A stretch of DNA of 64,000 nt, taken from positions 35,941 to 99,940 of the forward strand of contig CANNFD010000010.1 of NCBI GenBank assembly GCA_947503885.1, read 5' to 3'. A model generated the notes under the pieces. That model saw only the letters and a program-made list of their open reading frames with translations. It was not told the DNA's origin and searched no databases. Shown piece after piece: positions 34,227 to 42,812 of this stretch. How positions within the stretch are numbered: position 1 is the first letter of the stretch; every line of letters begins with the position of its first letter. Position numbers and translations under genes: made by a program. Source of the DNA: an uncultured Olleya sp. (GTDB taxonomy: Bacteria > Bacteroidota > Bacteroidia > Flavobacteriales > Flavobacteriaceae).

Positions 34227-34865
34227 ATGAAAAAATTAATTTTAAGTACAGCATTATTTATTTCTGGATTAGCATTAGTAAATGCTCAATCAGATTCTAA
34301 AATGGTTCAACTAGGTGTTAAAGGAGGTGCAAACTTTTCTACAATTAGTGGAGACGATTTTAGAGAACTAGATTCTAGAACAAGTTTTAATGCAGGTTTA
34401 GTTGCAGAAATACCTTTATCAAATAGAATATCTTTTCAGCCAGAAGTTTTTTATTCTGGACAAGGGTTTGATATTAGAGAAGTAGATCAAGACAATGCTT
34501 TTGATACTGATGAAAACATAGAGTATCAATTAGATTATATCCAAGTGCCTTTATTATTAAAAGCTTACTTAGTTAAAGGGTTAAGTGTTGAAGCAGGACC
34601 ACAATTTGGTTTTAAAATTCATGAAGAATTTGATTATAAGCCAAATAGTGATGGTGGTGATGTAGAGATTAGCTCTGATGACTCTTATGTAAAGGACTTT
34701 GATACAAGTTTAGCATTAGGTGCATCGTATAAGTTTGATAGTGGCTTTTTCTTAAGTGGACGTTATAACTTAGGTTTAACTAATATTTTTGAAGACGGTA
34801 CACCTTTTGAAGGTGTTGATGCTAAAAATAATGTATGGCAATTTGGTATTGGATTTATGTTTTAA
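34227..34865 (+). CDS. Outer-membrane beta-barrel protein 3 (PorT-like family)
   Basis: 212 residues. Signal peptide MKKLILSTALFISGLALVNAQ. The pattern LGVKGGANFSTISGDDF, FNAGLVAEIPLSNRISFQPEVFYSGQGF, LDYIQVPLLLKAYLVKGLSVEAGPQFGF is the common Bacteroidota 'outer-membrane beta-barrel' (PF13568) domain, with C-terminal Phe (FGIGFMF). Role unknown. Phased TGTTAA repeats and an exact promoter lie upstream. Confidence 0.87.
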   Translation: MKKLILSTALFISGLALVNAQSDSKMVQLGVKGGANFSTISGDDFRELDSRTSFNAGLVAEIPLSNRISFQPEVFYSGQGFDIREVDQDNAFDTDENIEYQLDYIQVPLLLKAYLVKGLSVEAGPQFGFKIHEEFDYKPNSDGGDVEISSDDSYVKDFDTSLALGASYKFDSGFFLSGRYNLGLTNIFEDGTPFEGVDAKNNVWQFGIGFMF

Positions 34866-34900
34866 TAAGCAATAATCTAAAACCTTTTATATAATAAAAA

Positions 34901-34928
34901 AAGTTCCAGAATTTTCTGGAACTTTTTT
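34901..34928. terminator. Bidirectional terminator between barrel gene 3 and lpdA
   Basis: AAGTTCCAGA-ATTT-TCTGGAACTT, perfect ten-pair stem with A/T runs on both sides. Confidence 0.88.
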
Positions 34929-34968
34929 TTATTAATAATTAAAACTCTAGGAGTGTTAAATATAATTT

Positions 34969-36345
34969 TTATAAATGTATTACCTCATCATAAGCATCTG
35001 CAACAGCTTCCATAACTGCTTCACTCATTGTAGGGTGTGGGTGTACTGCTTTTAATACTTCATGACCTGTAGTTTCTAGCTTACGACCTAAAACTGCTTC
35101 TGCAATCATATCTGTAACACCAGCACCAATCATATGACATCCTAACCACTCGCCATATTTAGCATCAAAAATTACTTTAACAAAACCATCTTTAGCTCCA
35201 GAAGCACTTGCTTTACCAGATGCCGAGAATGGGAATTTTCCAACTTTAATGTCGTAACCTTGATCCTTAGCTTGTTTTTCTGTTAAACCAACACTTGCAA
35301 TTTCTGGACTTGCATAAGTGCAACCAGGTATATTACCATAGTCTAAAGCTTCTACATGCATGCCAGCAATTTTTTCGACACATAATATCCCTTCAGCAGA
35401 AGCAACATGTGCTAATGCTTGACCAGGGGTTACGTCTCCAATTGCATAATAACCTGGGATGTTAGTTTGGTAATAATCGTTAACTAAGATTTTATCTCTG
35501 TCTACAGCAATACCAACATCTTCAAGTCCAATGTTTTCAATGTTAGTTTTAATACCAACTGCACTTAATATAATATCTGCTTCTAAAATAGTTTCACCTT
35601 TAGCTGTTTTTACAGTTGCTTTTACTCCGTTTCCAGAAGTATCCACTTTAGTAACTTCAGCAGATGTCATTACTTTAATACCACTCTTTTTAAAAGACTT
35701 TTCTAATTGCTTAGACACGTCTATATCTTCAACAGGGACTATGTTTGGTAAATATTCTACCACAGTAACTTCAGTTCCCATCGAGTTATAAAAATAGGCA
35801 AACTCAACACCAATAGCTCCAGACCCAACAACAATCATCTTCTTAGGTTGTGTTGGTAAGGTCATAGCTTCTCTATATCCAATTACCTTTTTACCATCTT
35901 GGGGTAAGCTTGGTAGTTCTCTAGAGCGTGCTCCAGTTGCAACAATAATATGGTCAGCACTATATTCTTTTCCGTCAACCTCAACTTTCTTTCCTGGTTT
36001 TAATGTTCCAAAACCATTGATTACATCAATTTTGTTTTTCTTCATTAAAAACTGAACACCTTTACTCATGCCTTCAGCAACACCACGACTTCGTTTTACA
36101 ACAGCGCTAAAATCTTTATCGTATTCTTTAACAGATAAACCATAATCACTCGCATGCTTTAAATAGTCAAAAACTTGAGCAGATTTTAATAATGCTTTAG
36201 TTGGTATACAACCCCAATTTAAACATACTCCACCAAGATTTTCCTTTTCAACAACAGCTGTTTTAAGGCCTAATTGAGAAGCGCGTATTGCAGTTACATA
36301 ACCACCAGGTCCACTTCCAAGAACAATAACATCATATTTACTCAT
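34969..36345 (-). CDS. lpdA: Dihydrolipoyl dehydrogenase
   Basis: 458 residues, FAD disulfide oxidoreductase. VIVLGSGPGGYVTAI binds FAD, GGVCLNWGCIPTKALL has the redox Cys pair, VVGSGAIGVEFAYFY binds NAD, and HPHPTMSEAVMEA supplies the active-site His-Glu pair. It reoxidises lipoyl groups as E3 of 2-oxoacid dehydrogenase complexes. No E1/E2 genes are adjacent. Confidence 0.95.
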   Translation of the reverse strand: MSKYDVIVLGSGPGGYVTAIRASQLGLKTAVVEKENLGGVCLNWGCIPTKALLKSAQVFDYLKHASDYGLSVKEYDKDFSAVVKRSRGVAEGMSKGVQFLMKKNKIDVINGFGTLKPGKKVEVDGKEYSADHIIVATGARSRELPSLPQDGKKVIGYREAMTLPTQPKKMIVVGSGAIGVEFAYFYNSMGTEVTVVEYLPNIVPVEDIDVSKQLEKSFKKSGIKVMTSAEVTKVDTSGNGVKATVKTAKGETILEADIILSAVGIKTNIENIGLEDVGIAVDRDKILVNDYYQTNIPGYYAIGDVTPGQALAHVASAEGILCVEKIAGMHVEALDYGNIPGCTYASPEIASVGLTEKQAKDQGYDIKVGKFPFSASGKASASGAKDGFVKVIFDAKYGEWLGCHMIGAGVTDMIAEAVLGRKLETTGHEVLKAVHPHPTMSEAVMEAVADAYDEVIHL

Positions 36346-36438
36346 TCTATTAATTTTTGTAGTTTTTAAGAAGTTACGAAGTTACAAAACCAAATTTGAA
36401 TAAAGAATTTAGAGTCTTAAAAAATTACAACTTTATGC

Positions 36439-36446
36439 TACCTTTG
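36439..36446 (+). promoter_or_regulatory. -7 promoter box of the NDH-2 gene
   Basis: TACCTTTG, exact, 19 bases before the ATG at 36465. The longer reading frame to 36396 would start upstream of this promoter. Confidence 0.65.
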
Positions 36447-36464
36447 CAAAGCAAGTTTTTTAAT

Positions 36465-37748
36465 ATGAATATACCTAAATCTAGTTTTCCACGCATTATA
36501 ATAATTGGCGGAGGTTTTGCTGGCATTGCGCTGGCTAAAAAATTATCTAAGCAAGAAGTACAAGTGGTGTTAATGGATAGACATAATTACCACACATTTC
36601 AGCCTTTATTATATCAAGTATCTACAGGTGGTCTAGAGCCAGACTCAATAGCTTATCCTATTAGAAAAGTGTTAAAAGATTTTCCTAATTTCTTTTTTAG
36701 GCTTGCAGAAGTTTCTGAGATTAATACCGAAAAAAATAAAGTTATAACCAATATAGGGAGTCTTAAGTATGATTATTTAGTAGTTGCTTCTGGGTCTAAA
36801 ACTAATTTTTTTGGAAACCAATCGATTGAAGCAAATAGTATGGAAATGAAAACTGTCCCACAATCATTAAACTTACGAAGCTTGATTCTTGAAAATTTTG
36901 AAGAAGCACTTTTGTCTTCAGATTTAAATGAAAGAATTGCACTTATGAATTTTGTAATTGTAGGAGCAGGACCGACAGGAGTAGAGTTAGCAGGCGCTTT
37001 AGCCGAAATAAAAAAAGGAATTTTACCTAAAGATTATCCTGACTTAGATACGCGATTAGCCCAAATTAATCTTATACAATCGGGGGATAAGATTTTAAAA
37101 GAAATGAGTCCACAAGCCTCTAAAAAAGCAGAAGACTTTTTAGAAAATCTTGGTGTACATGTATGGAAAAACGTTAGAGTTACAGGTTACGATGGTAAAA
37201 CCGTTACAACAAATAGTGATTTAACATTTGATGCAGCAACAGTAGTTTGGGCTGCAGGTGTAAAGGGAGCTGCAATCAAAGGATTGGACTCAGAGCAATT
37301 TGTGTCTAGAGCTAATAGGATTGTTGTTAACCAATTTAATCAGGTAAAGGGATTAGATAATGTTTTTGCAATTGGTGATGTAGCACAAATAGAAACCGAA
37401 AACACACCTAATGGACATCCAATGATGGCACAACCTGCCATACAACAAGGTAAGTTGTTAGGGGAGAATATCTTAAAGCTATTAGAAAAAAAACCTATGA
37501 CACCTTTTGTTTATAAAGACAAAGGAACTATGGCTACCGTAGGTCGCAATAAAGCAGTAGTGGACTTGCCTAATTTTAAATTTCAAGGAATTTTTGCTTG
37601 GTTTGTATGGATGTTTGTTCACTTGTTTTTTCTAATAGGATTTAGAAACAGAATGGTTGTTTTTATTAACTGGGTTTACAATTATATTAGATTTGATAGA
37701 GAAGCACGTCTTATTATTAGACCTTATAAAAACAAAATTAAAGAATAA
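36465..37748 (+). CDS. ndh: Type II NADH dehydrogenase
   Basis: 427 residues from the ATG at 36465, chosen because the promoter lies between it and the upstream ATG. FAD motif IIIIGGGFAGIALAK, then HNYHTFQPLLYQVSTGGLEPDSIAYP, NAD motif FVIVGAGPTGVELAGAL, and NVFAIGDVAQIE. A hydrophobic C-terminal stretch (FAWFVWMFVHLFFLIGF) anchors it to the membrane. It passes electrons from NADH to quinone without pumping protons. Confidence 0.9.
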   Translation: MNIPKSSFPRIIIIGGGFAGIALAKKLSKQEVQVVLMDRHNYHTFQPLLYQVSTGGLEPDSIAYPIRKVLKDFPNFFFRLAEVSEINTEKNKVITNIGSLKYDYLVVASGSKTNFFGNQSIEANSMEMKTVPQSLNLRSLILENFEEALLSSDLNERIALMNFVIVGAGPTGVELAGALAEIKKGILPKDYPDLDTRLAQINLIQSGDKILKEMSPQASKKAEDFLENLGVHVWKNVRVTGYDGKTVTTNSDLTFDAATVVWAAGVKGAAIKGLDSEQFVSRANRIVVNQFNQVKGLDNVFAIGDVAQIETENTPNGHPMMAQPAIQQGKLLGENILKLLEKKPMTPFVYKDKGTMATVGRNKAVVDLPNFKFQGIFAWFVWMFVHLFFLIGFRNRMVVFINWVYNYIRFDREARLIIRPYKNKIKE

Positions 37749-37751
37749 AAA

Positions 37752-37779
37752 AAACCTCTAATTAACTTAGAGGCTTTTT
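37752..37779. terminator. Terminator between ndh and msrB
   Basis: CCTCTAA-ttaac-TTAGAGG with A and T runs, between convergent genes. Confidence 0.8.
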
Positions 37780-37783
37780 AAAT

Positions 37784-38176
37784 TTATTTTTTAAAACTTA
37801 CACTTGCGCTATTAACACAAAATCGTGTACCTGTTTTAGTTGGACCATCATTAAATACATGACCTAAATGCCCACCACAATTGGAGCAAACTACTTCTGT
37901 TCTAATCATACCATGAGACTTGTCTAAAATATTTGTTACACTACCTTTAATAGCATTATCAAAACTAGGCCATCCACAATTAGACTCAAATTTACTATCG
38001 CTTTCAAATAATTGTTGATTACAGGCTGCACAATGATAGGCGCCATCGTCAAAATGAAGGTTGTACTTACCAGTATGTGGCATTTCGGTTCCTTTTTTGC
38101 GTAAAATACGGTATTGCTCGTCCGTTAATTCTTTACGCCAATCTTCTTCTGTTTTTGTTACTTTATAATTACTCAT
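37784..38176 (-). CDS. msrB: Peptide-methionine (R)-S-oxide reductase, cytosolic copy
   Basis: 130 residues without signal peptide. Zinc cysteines CAAC and [27 protein letters not shown]; catalytic Cys in RFCVNSASV. It reduces the R epimer of methionine sulfoxide in proteins. Its start overlaps the end of the upstream msrB by eight bases, so translation is coupled. Confidence 0.93.
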   Translation of the reverse strand: MSNYKVTKTEEDWRKELTDEQYRILRKKGTEMPHTGKYNLHFDDGAYHCAACNQQLFESDSKFESNCGWPSFDNAIKGSVTNILDKSHGMIRTEVVCSNCGGHLGHVFNDGPTKTGTRFCVNSASVSFKK

Positions 38177-38648
38177 TATCTGGTTTAAAATTTAATGCAA
38201 CTCCGTTTATACAATGTCTTTTACCGGTTGTAGCGCTAGGTCCATCATTAAAAACATGACCTAAATGCCCACCACAAGTAGCGCAATGCTCCTCGGTTCT
38301 AGTATATCCAAGATCTTTATCGGTAGAGTAGGCTACATTACCGTCTATAGTTCTATCAAAACTTGGCCAACCAGTTCCAGAGTCAAACTTGTTTTCACTT
38401 TTAAATAATGGTGTATCACAAGCAGCACAATGATAAGTTCCTGATCTGTGTTCTTTATTTAAAGGACTAGAAAAGGCGCGTTCGGTACCTGCTTGTCGTA
38501 AGACATAATATTCTTTTTTTGATAATTCTTTCTTCCACTCTGCATCTGTTTTAGATATAGAAGTTTCAGTTGTATTTGTTGTGTCTTGTCCTTTAGTTTT
38601 ACAACTAAACGCTAAACATAATATTAAAATTAGGCTTAATTTTTTCAT
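38169..38648 (-). CDS. msrB: Peptide-methionine (R)-S-oxide reductase, lipoprotein copy
   Basis: 159 residues. A lipoprotein signal ([12 protein letters not shown]) places it in the periplasm or on a membrane. The MsrB domain follows: [31 protein letters not shown] and catalytic Cys in RHCINGVAL. With the downstream gene it gives repair of oxidised methionine in two compartments from one transcript. Confidence 0.92.
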   Translation of the reverse strand: MKKLSLILILCLAFSCKTKGQDTTNTTETSISKTDAEWKKELSKKEYYVLRQAGTERAFSSPLNKEHRSGTYHCAACDTPLFKSENKFDSGTGWPSFDRTIDGNVAYSTDKDLGYTRTEEHCATCGGHLGHVFNDGPSATTGKRHCINGVALNFKPDNE

Positions 38649-38716
38649 ACTAACTAAATTACTTATTTTTTAAAAGACATATAGTTAATCAAATCATAAA
38701 ACTTATATAGTGTTTT

Positions 38717-38748
38717 AAGACAATTGGAATAATAACTATAATTGTCTT
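38717..38748. repeat. Inverted repeat upstream of msrB and M48 genes
   Basis: AAGACAATT at 38717-38725 and AATTGTCTT at 38740-38748 make a nine-base perfect inverted repeat with a 14-base spacer, in the gap between divergent genes. It overlaps one copy of a 13-base direct repeat. Confidence 0.5.
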
Positions 38749-38815
38749 TCTTAATAAATTCAATTATAAACACCTTTTGTAGGTAAAATTTGAAGTTAAT
38801 CGATAATAACTATAA
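38729..38815 (+). repeat. 13-base direct repeat pair
   Basis: ATAATAACTATAA occurs at 38729-38741 and again at 38803-38815, 74 bases apart, in the msrB/M48 intergenic region. Too long to expect by chance even in AT-rich DNA; likely a regulator binding pair. Confidence 0.45.
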
Positions 38816-38835
38816 ATGTAAATTATGACAATAGT

Positions 38836-38843
38836 TAATTTTG
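38836..38843 (+). promoter_or_regulatory. -7 promoter box of the M48 peptidase gene
   Basis: TAATTTTG, exact, 43 bases before the ATG at 38886. Confidence 0.55.
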
Positions 38844-38885
38844 GCTAAGTTTTTGTAGATTTATAAAAAGAAAAAATATTTAATT

Positions 38886-39716
38886 ATGAAATTAAAAAAT
38901 ACGGTAGTAGTAACATTAGTACTGTTCTTGTTTATGTCTTGTGCTACTAATCCTTTCACAGGAAAAAAAACATTAGCATTTGTATCTAACGATCAGTTGT
39001 TTCCAACTGCATTTGCACAATATAATCAAGTGTTGACGGAAAGTAAAGTAGAAGCAGGAACTGCTAGAGCGGATATGATTAATCGTGTTGGGCAGCGTAT
39101 AGCAGTCGCTGCAGAACGTTGGTTAAATGCTAACGGTAAGCAAGGCTATTTAAATGATTATAGATGGGAGTACAAATTAATTGTAGAGGATGTTGTTAAC
39201 GCTTGGTGTATGCCAGGAGGAAAAATTGTTTTTTACACAGGTATTTTACCAGTAGCAGAAAACGAAACTGCAATTGCAGCAATTATGGGGCATGAAGTTG
39301 CGCACGCTTTAGCTAATCACGGTCAGCAACGTATGAGTGCAGGTATGCTACAACAGGGTTTAGCTGTTGCAGGTAACTTAGCTATTCAAGATGAAAAATC
39401 AAGAAATGCTTTTAATCAGTACTACGGTGTAGGATCTAATGTTTTAGGAATGTTACCATTTAGTAGAAGTCATGAAACCGAAGCTGATGTCATAGGATTA
39501 TATTTAACAGCTATTGCTGGTTATAACCCTGATGAAGCTGCTAATTTATGGAGACGAATGGCACAAGCAAGCGGAGGTGCAGCACCACCAGAATTTTTAA
39601 GTACGCACCCTGCAAATCAAACTCGTATAGACAACTTAACAGCTTTAGCACCAACAGCTAAAGCCGAAGCTAAAAAGTTTGGAGTAACAAGTTTTAGACC
39701 TCTAGGTAAATACTAG
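38886..39716 (+). CDS. M48 family metallopeptidase lipoprotein (LoiP/BepA-like)
   Basis: 276 residues. Lipoprotein signal with LFMSCATNPFTGKK. The zinc site is MGHEVAHALANH (HExxH) and the third ligand lies in SRSHETEADVIGL. Late motif FLSTHPANQTRI is typical of the YcaL/LoiP branch. It is a periplasmic quality-control protease of envelope proteins. Confidence 0.92.
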   Translation: MKLKNTVVVTLVLFLFMSCATNPFTGKKTLAFVSNDQLFPTAFAQYNQVLTESKVEAGTARADMINRVGQRIAVAAERWLNANGKQGYLNDYRWEYKLIVEDVVNAWCMPGGKIVFYTGILPVAENETAIAAIMGHEVAHALANHGQQRMSAGMLQQGLAVAGNLAIQDEKSRNAFNQYYGVGSNVLGMLPFSRSHETEADVIGLYLTAIAGYNPDEAANLWRRMAQASGGAAPPEFLSTHPANQTRIDNLTALAPTAKAEAKKFGVTSFRPLGKY

Positions 39717-39745
39717 TTACAAGTATTTATATTTAATTATTATAG

Positions 39746-39776
39746 AAGCTGCTTTTTTTATAGAGCAGCTTTTGTA
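39746..39776 (+). terminator. Terminator of the M48 gene
   Basis: AAGCTGCT and AGCAGCTT form an eight-pair stem with a 10-base T-rich loop, followed by TTTG and a T run. Confidence 0.7.
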
Positions 39777-39804
39777 TTTTTAAGCCCTAACTAACAACAA
39801 TTTA

Positions 39805-41193
39805 ATGGCACATCTTGAAAAAGGAAGTAAAAAACTGCTTAACGCTTGGGCATTTTATGATTGGGCAAATTCAGTTTATACATTAACAATTGCCTCTTCG
39901 ATATTCCCTATATTTTATTCGGCACTTTTTGTATCTCAGGTAGAAAAAACAGTACCTGCATTTGGATTTGTTTTTAAAAGCACTGCATTAATCACTTATG
40001 TTACTGCGTTTACTTTTTTGGTTGTAGCTTTTACTTCTCCAATATTATCTGGTATTGCAGATTATGTAGGTAACAAGAAAAATTTCATGAAATTCTTTTG
40101 TTATGTTGGAGGTCTAGGTTGTATAGGTTTATATTGGTTTAGTTTAGAGTCTATCCATATCAGTTTGGTCTTTTACTTTATGGGATTAATTGGGTATTGG
40201 GGAAGCTTAGTATTTTATAATTCTTATTTACCCGATATCGCCTATCCAGAACAACAAGATGGGATAAGTGCCAAAGGTTTTAGTATGGGTTACATTGGTA
40301 GTGTGACATTACTATTGTTTAACCTTGCTATGGTTATGAAACCTGATTGGTTTGGTTTTGATATCAGTATTTCTGAAACCATTAAAACTACAGGTACAGA
40401 AGCACAGGTTGCAGAAGCACTTACAGACGCTAAAAACGCTGCTTCTTTTCAAGCCATGCGAATTTCATTTATTACCGTAGGTTTATGGTGGATACTATTT
40501 AGTCAATATTCATTTTATGTATTACCTAAAGGAGTTTCTCAAGGTCGTAAAGTAACTAGAGCAATCGTTTTTAATGGTTTAAAAGAATTAAAATTAGTAT
40601 GGTTACAACTTAAAGAAAACCTTAGACTTAAACGTTATCTAGCTGCCTTTTTTGTGTTTAGTATGGCAGTACAAACTATTATGTTAGTGGCTGTATATTT
40701 TGGAGAAGAAGAAATTGCTTGGGGCGGTTCTGATGCTAAAACCCAAGGGTTAATTGTTAGTATATTGGTCATACAACTTGTGGCGATTCTTGGTGCTATA
40801 TTAACTTCTAAAGCGTCTGCAAAATTTGGGAATATTAACACACTAATACTTGTAAATGCAGTGTGGATGGCACTTTGCTTTTATGCTTATTTTATGGAAA
40901 CCCCTTTGCAGTTTTATATCGCTGCTGGATTTGTAGGATTAGTAATGGGTGGTGTACAAAGTTTAGCTAGATCTACTTACTCTAAGTTTTTACCAGAAAC
41001 AGAAGATACTACTTCCTATTTTAGTTTTTATGATGTTGCCGAAAAAATAGGAATTGTAATAGGAATGGTCATTTTTGCTACAATAGATCAGATAACAGGT
41101 AGCATGCGCAATGCTATATTGTTTTTATTTATTTTCTTTTTAATAGGTATTATTTTACTGTTTAGAGTACCCAAGGAGGGCAAATTAAATTAA
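39805..41193 (+). CDS. UMF1 family MFS transporter
   Basis: 462 residues, about 12 membrane helices. N terminus NAWAFYDWANSVYTLTIASSIFPIFY is the UMF1/Atg22-like signature. Helix-loop motif GIADYVGNKKNFMKFF resembles the MFS motif A. Substrates of bacterial UMF1 proteins are not established, though amino acids are suggested from the yeast Atg22 relatives. Stands alone after the M48 gene. Confidence 0.88.
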   Translation: MAHLEKGSKKLLNAWAFYDWANSVYTLTIASSIFPIFYSALFVSQVEKTVPAFGFVFKSTALITYVTAFTFLVVAFTSPILSGIADYVGNKKNFMKFFCYVGGLGCIGLYWFSLESIHISLVFYFMGLIGYWGSLVFYNSYLPDIAYPEQQDGISAKGFSMGYIGSVTLLLFNLAMVMKPDWFGFDISISETIKTTGTEAQVAEALTDAKNAASFQAMRISFITVGLWWILFSQYSFYVLPKGVSQGRKVTRAIVFNGLKELKLVWLQLKENLRLKRYLAAFFVFSMAVQTIMLVAVYFGEEEIAWGGSDAKTQGLIVSILVIQLVAILGAILTSKASAKFGNINTLILVNAVWMALCFYAYFMETPLQFYIAAGFVGLVMGGVQSLARSTYSKFLPETEDTTSYFSFYDVAEKIGIVIGMVIFATIDQITGSMRNAILFLFIFFLIGIILLFRVPKEGKLN

Positions 41194-41227
41194 TTTCACT
41201 AAGTTTATAATCTAAAATTATTAAAAT

Positions 41228-41968
41228 ATGAAAAAAATATTACTTCCATTATTATCATTAGTATTAGTCTTATTTAGTTGTAATAACGAGCCTTTAGAAG
41301 ATTTTGATTTAGAGTCTTTAAATGACTCAACAACTACAGGTAGTACTAGTCCGACAGGATTAGGTAGTGAGTCTAATGTCCAAGAAGAAGCTACTTCAGG
41401 CGATTATTGGCCAAGAGCAATTAATAATGAATGGAATTTTGATTCTTCATATTATGGTTTAGTGAGTTATGATATGATTTCTATTGAAAACATTGATGGG
41501 ATTGACTACTATAAGTTTGATCAACTATTTGGAGCAGAAGCATATTTAAGAAAATCAGGCGATGTATATTATGTAAGAGAAAATGCAAGTGGTTTTCCAA
41601 TCCAAGGATATGATATTTCAACAAGCCCCCTAGAGATAGCATTGTTAAAAGACAGTGCTCAAGTAGGAGATACTTGGTCTACAAGCGTAGACTATGTTGT
41701 TACATTTACACCAACTATGGAAGGTTTACCAGAAATACCACCAACTCCTGTACAAGCAAACTATTTGTTTGAGATGCTTGGTAGAGATTTAACCAGAGTT
41801 GTAGAAGGTACAGAATATTCTGACGTGTTACATGTTAAATTAACACTAACAGTACCAGGTTCTACGGATGTGGATTATACGGATTATTACTATGCTAAAA
41901 ATGTTGGATTAATTGAATATAGTGGCTCTGCAGACCAAGGTACTTTGACCTCTTTTTCTTTAAACTAG
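41228..41968 (+). CDS. Lipoprotein of unknown function
   Basis: 246 residues. Lipobox in LVLFSCNNEP, then a Ser/Thr/Gly-rich linker (about residues 35-60) and a beta-rich domain (YWPRAINNEWNFDSSYYG, YYKFDQLFGAEAYLRKSGDVYYVRE, DYTDYYYAKNVGLIEY). The layout resembles flavobacterial lipoproteins with lipocalin- or LolA-like folds, but I cannot name the family. Surface or outer-membrane location is likely. Confidence 0.78.
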   Translation: MKKILLPLLSLVLVLFSCNNEPLEDFDLESLNDSTTTGSTSPTGLGSESNVQEEATSGDYWPRAINNEWNFDSSYYGLVSYDMISIENIDGIDYYKFDQLFGAEAYLRKSGDVYYVRENASGFPIQGYDISTSPLEIALLKDSAQVGDTWSTSVDYVVTFTPTMEGLPEIPPTPVQANYLFEMLGRDLTRVVEGTEYSDVLHVKLTLTVPGSTDVDYTDYYYAKNVGLIEYSGSADQGTLTSFSLN

Positions 41969-41990
41969 TAAAAACATAAACATAAACATA

Positions 41991-42028
41991 AAAAAACCAC
42001 TATCCTTATTTAGAATAGTGGTTTTTTT
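41991..42028. terminator. Bidirectional terminator
   Basis: CCACTAT and ATAGTGG arms with AAAAAA before and TTTTTTT after, between the lipoprotein and the convergent DUF2807 gene. Confidence 0.85.
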
Positions 42029-42050
42029 ATGTTTTAAGATTAAAAAGGTT

Positions 42051-42785
42051 TTAGTTACTAATATCACCAGAACCGGTCACTTTTTTATCGACTTTACTTG
42101 GGCTACCTTTATACTCGATATCTCCAGACCCTGTTACTCTTGCTTTTAAATTATCTTTGGCATACACAACTATATCACCCGATCCAGTTACTTTGGCTTC
42201 TGTGTTGTCTGCCATTAAACGTCCTCCATTAAAATCTCCAGATCCCGTAACACTAGCCTCTAAGTTTGTAGTGTTACCTGTTAAAGTTAAATCTCCGGAG
42301 CCAGTAATTGACGCATCAATATTTGTCGCTTTTACATCTAAAGTTACATCTCCAGATCCTGATAGTTTAGCTTCAAAATTTTTAGATACTATTGTTGCAT
42401 TACTTGTTACATCTCCAGAACCAGAAAGGGATACCATTTCTATATCTTCATACGGAATTGTTATTTTAATAGTTTTGTTTCCGCTTGGTTTAAGGTTTAT
42501 ATTATTTTCAGTTTTAATTATTAAGGCATTAGATTTAACCTCTGTAATTAAATAATCTAAAAGGTTTTCTTCTCCTTCAATAGTTATAGTACCTTCTTTA
42601 CCTTCAACTAACTTAAAATCCATCCATCCTGCCAATTTTATAGCATCATAATCTGAGGTTGATCTAGTTATAGTTGTCACGTTTCCGTTTCCTTTTATTG
42701 TTTTTCCTTTTCCCCATTGTGCATTACAAGATGTAAATGCTATTACTGCTAGGGTTAATATTAATGATTGTTTTAATGTTTTCAT
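42051..42785 (-). CDS. DUF2807 head-GIN domain protein
   Basis: 244 residues. Signal with Cys near residue 20 (FTSCNAQWGKG), so probably a lipoprotein. The head-GIN body (IKGNGNVTTITRSTSDYDAI) is followed by seven GSGD turns at regular spacing, indicating a right-handed beta helix with one turn per repeat. Last gene of the sigma / anti-sigma operon. Related proteins are linked to envelope stress in Bacteroidota; actual function unknown. Confidence 0.87.
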   Translation of the reverse strand: MKTLKQSLILTLAVIAFTSCNAQWGKGKTIKGNGNVTTITRSTSDYDAIKLAGWMDFKLVEGKEGTITIEGEENLLDYLITEVKSNALIIKTENNINLKPSGNKTIKITIPYEDIEMVSLSGSGDVTSNATIVSKNFEAKLSGSGDVTLDVKATNIDASITGSGDLTLTGNTTNLEASVTGSGDFNGGRLMADNTEAKVTGSGDIVVYAKDNLKARVTGSGDIEYKGSPSKVDKKVTGSGDISN

Positions 42786-42812
42786 GAGGATTGATTTTAT
42801 ATTATTAATTAA

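Noticed and set aside
42157..42555. 132-codon open frame on the plus strand inside the DUF2807 gene
   Set aside because: It mirrors the repeated GSGD codons of the minus-strand gene (repeats of SPDPVTLAS), has no start signals and no homology.
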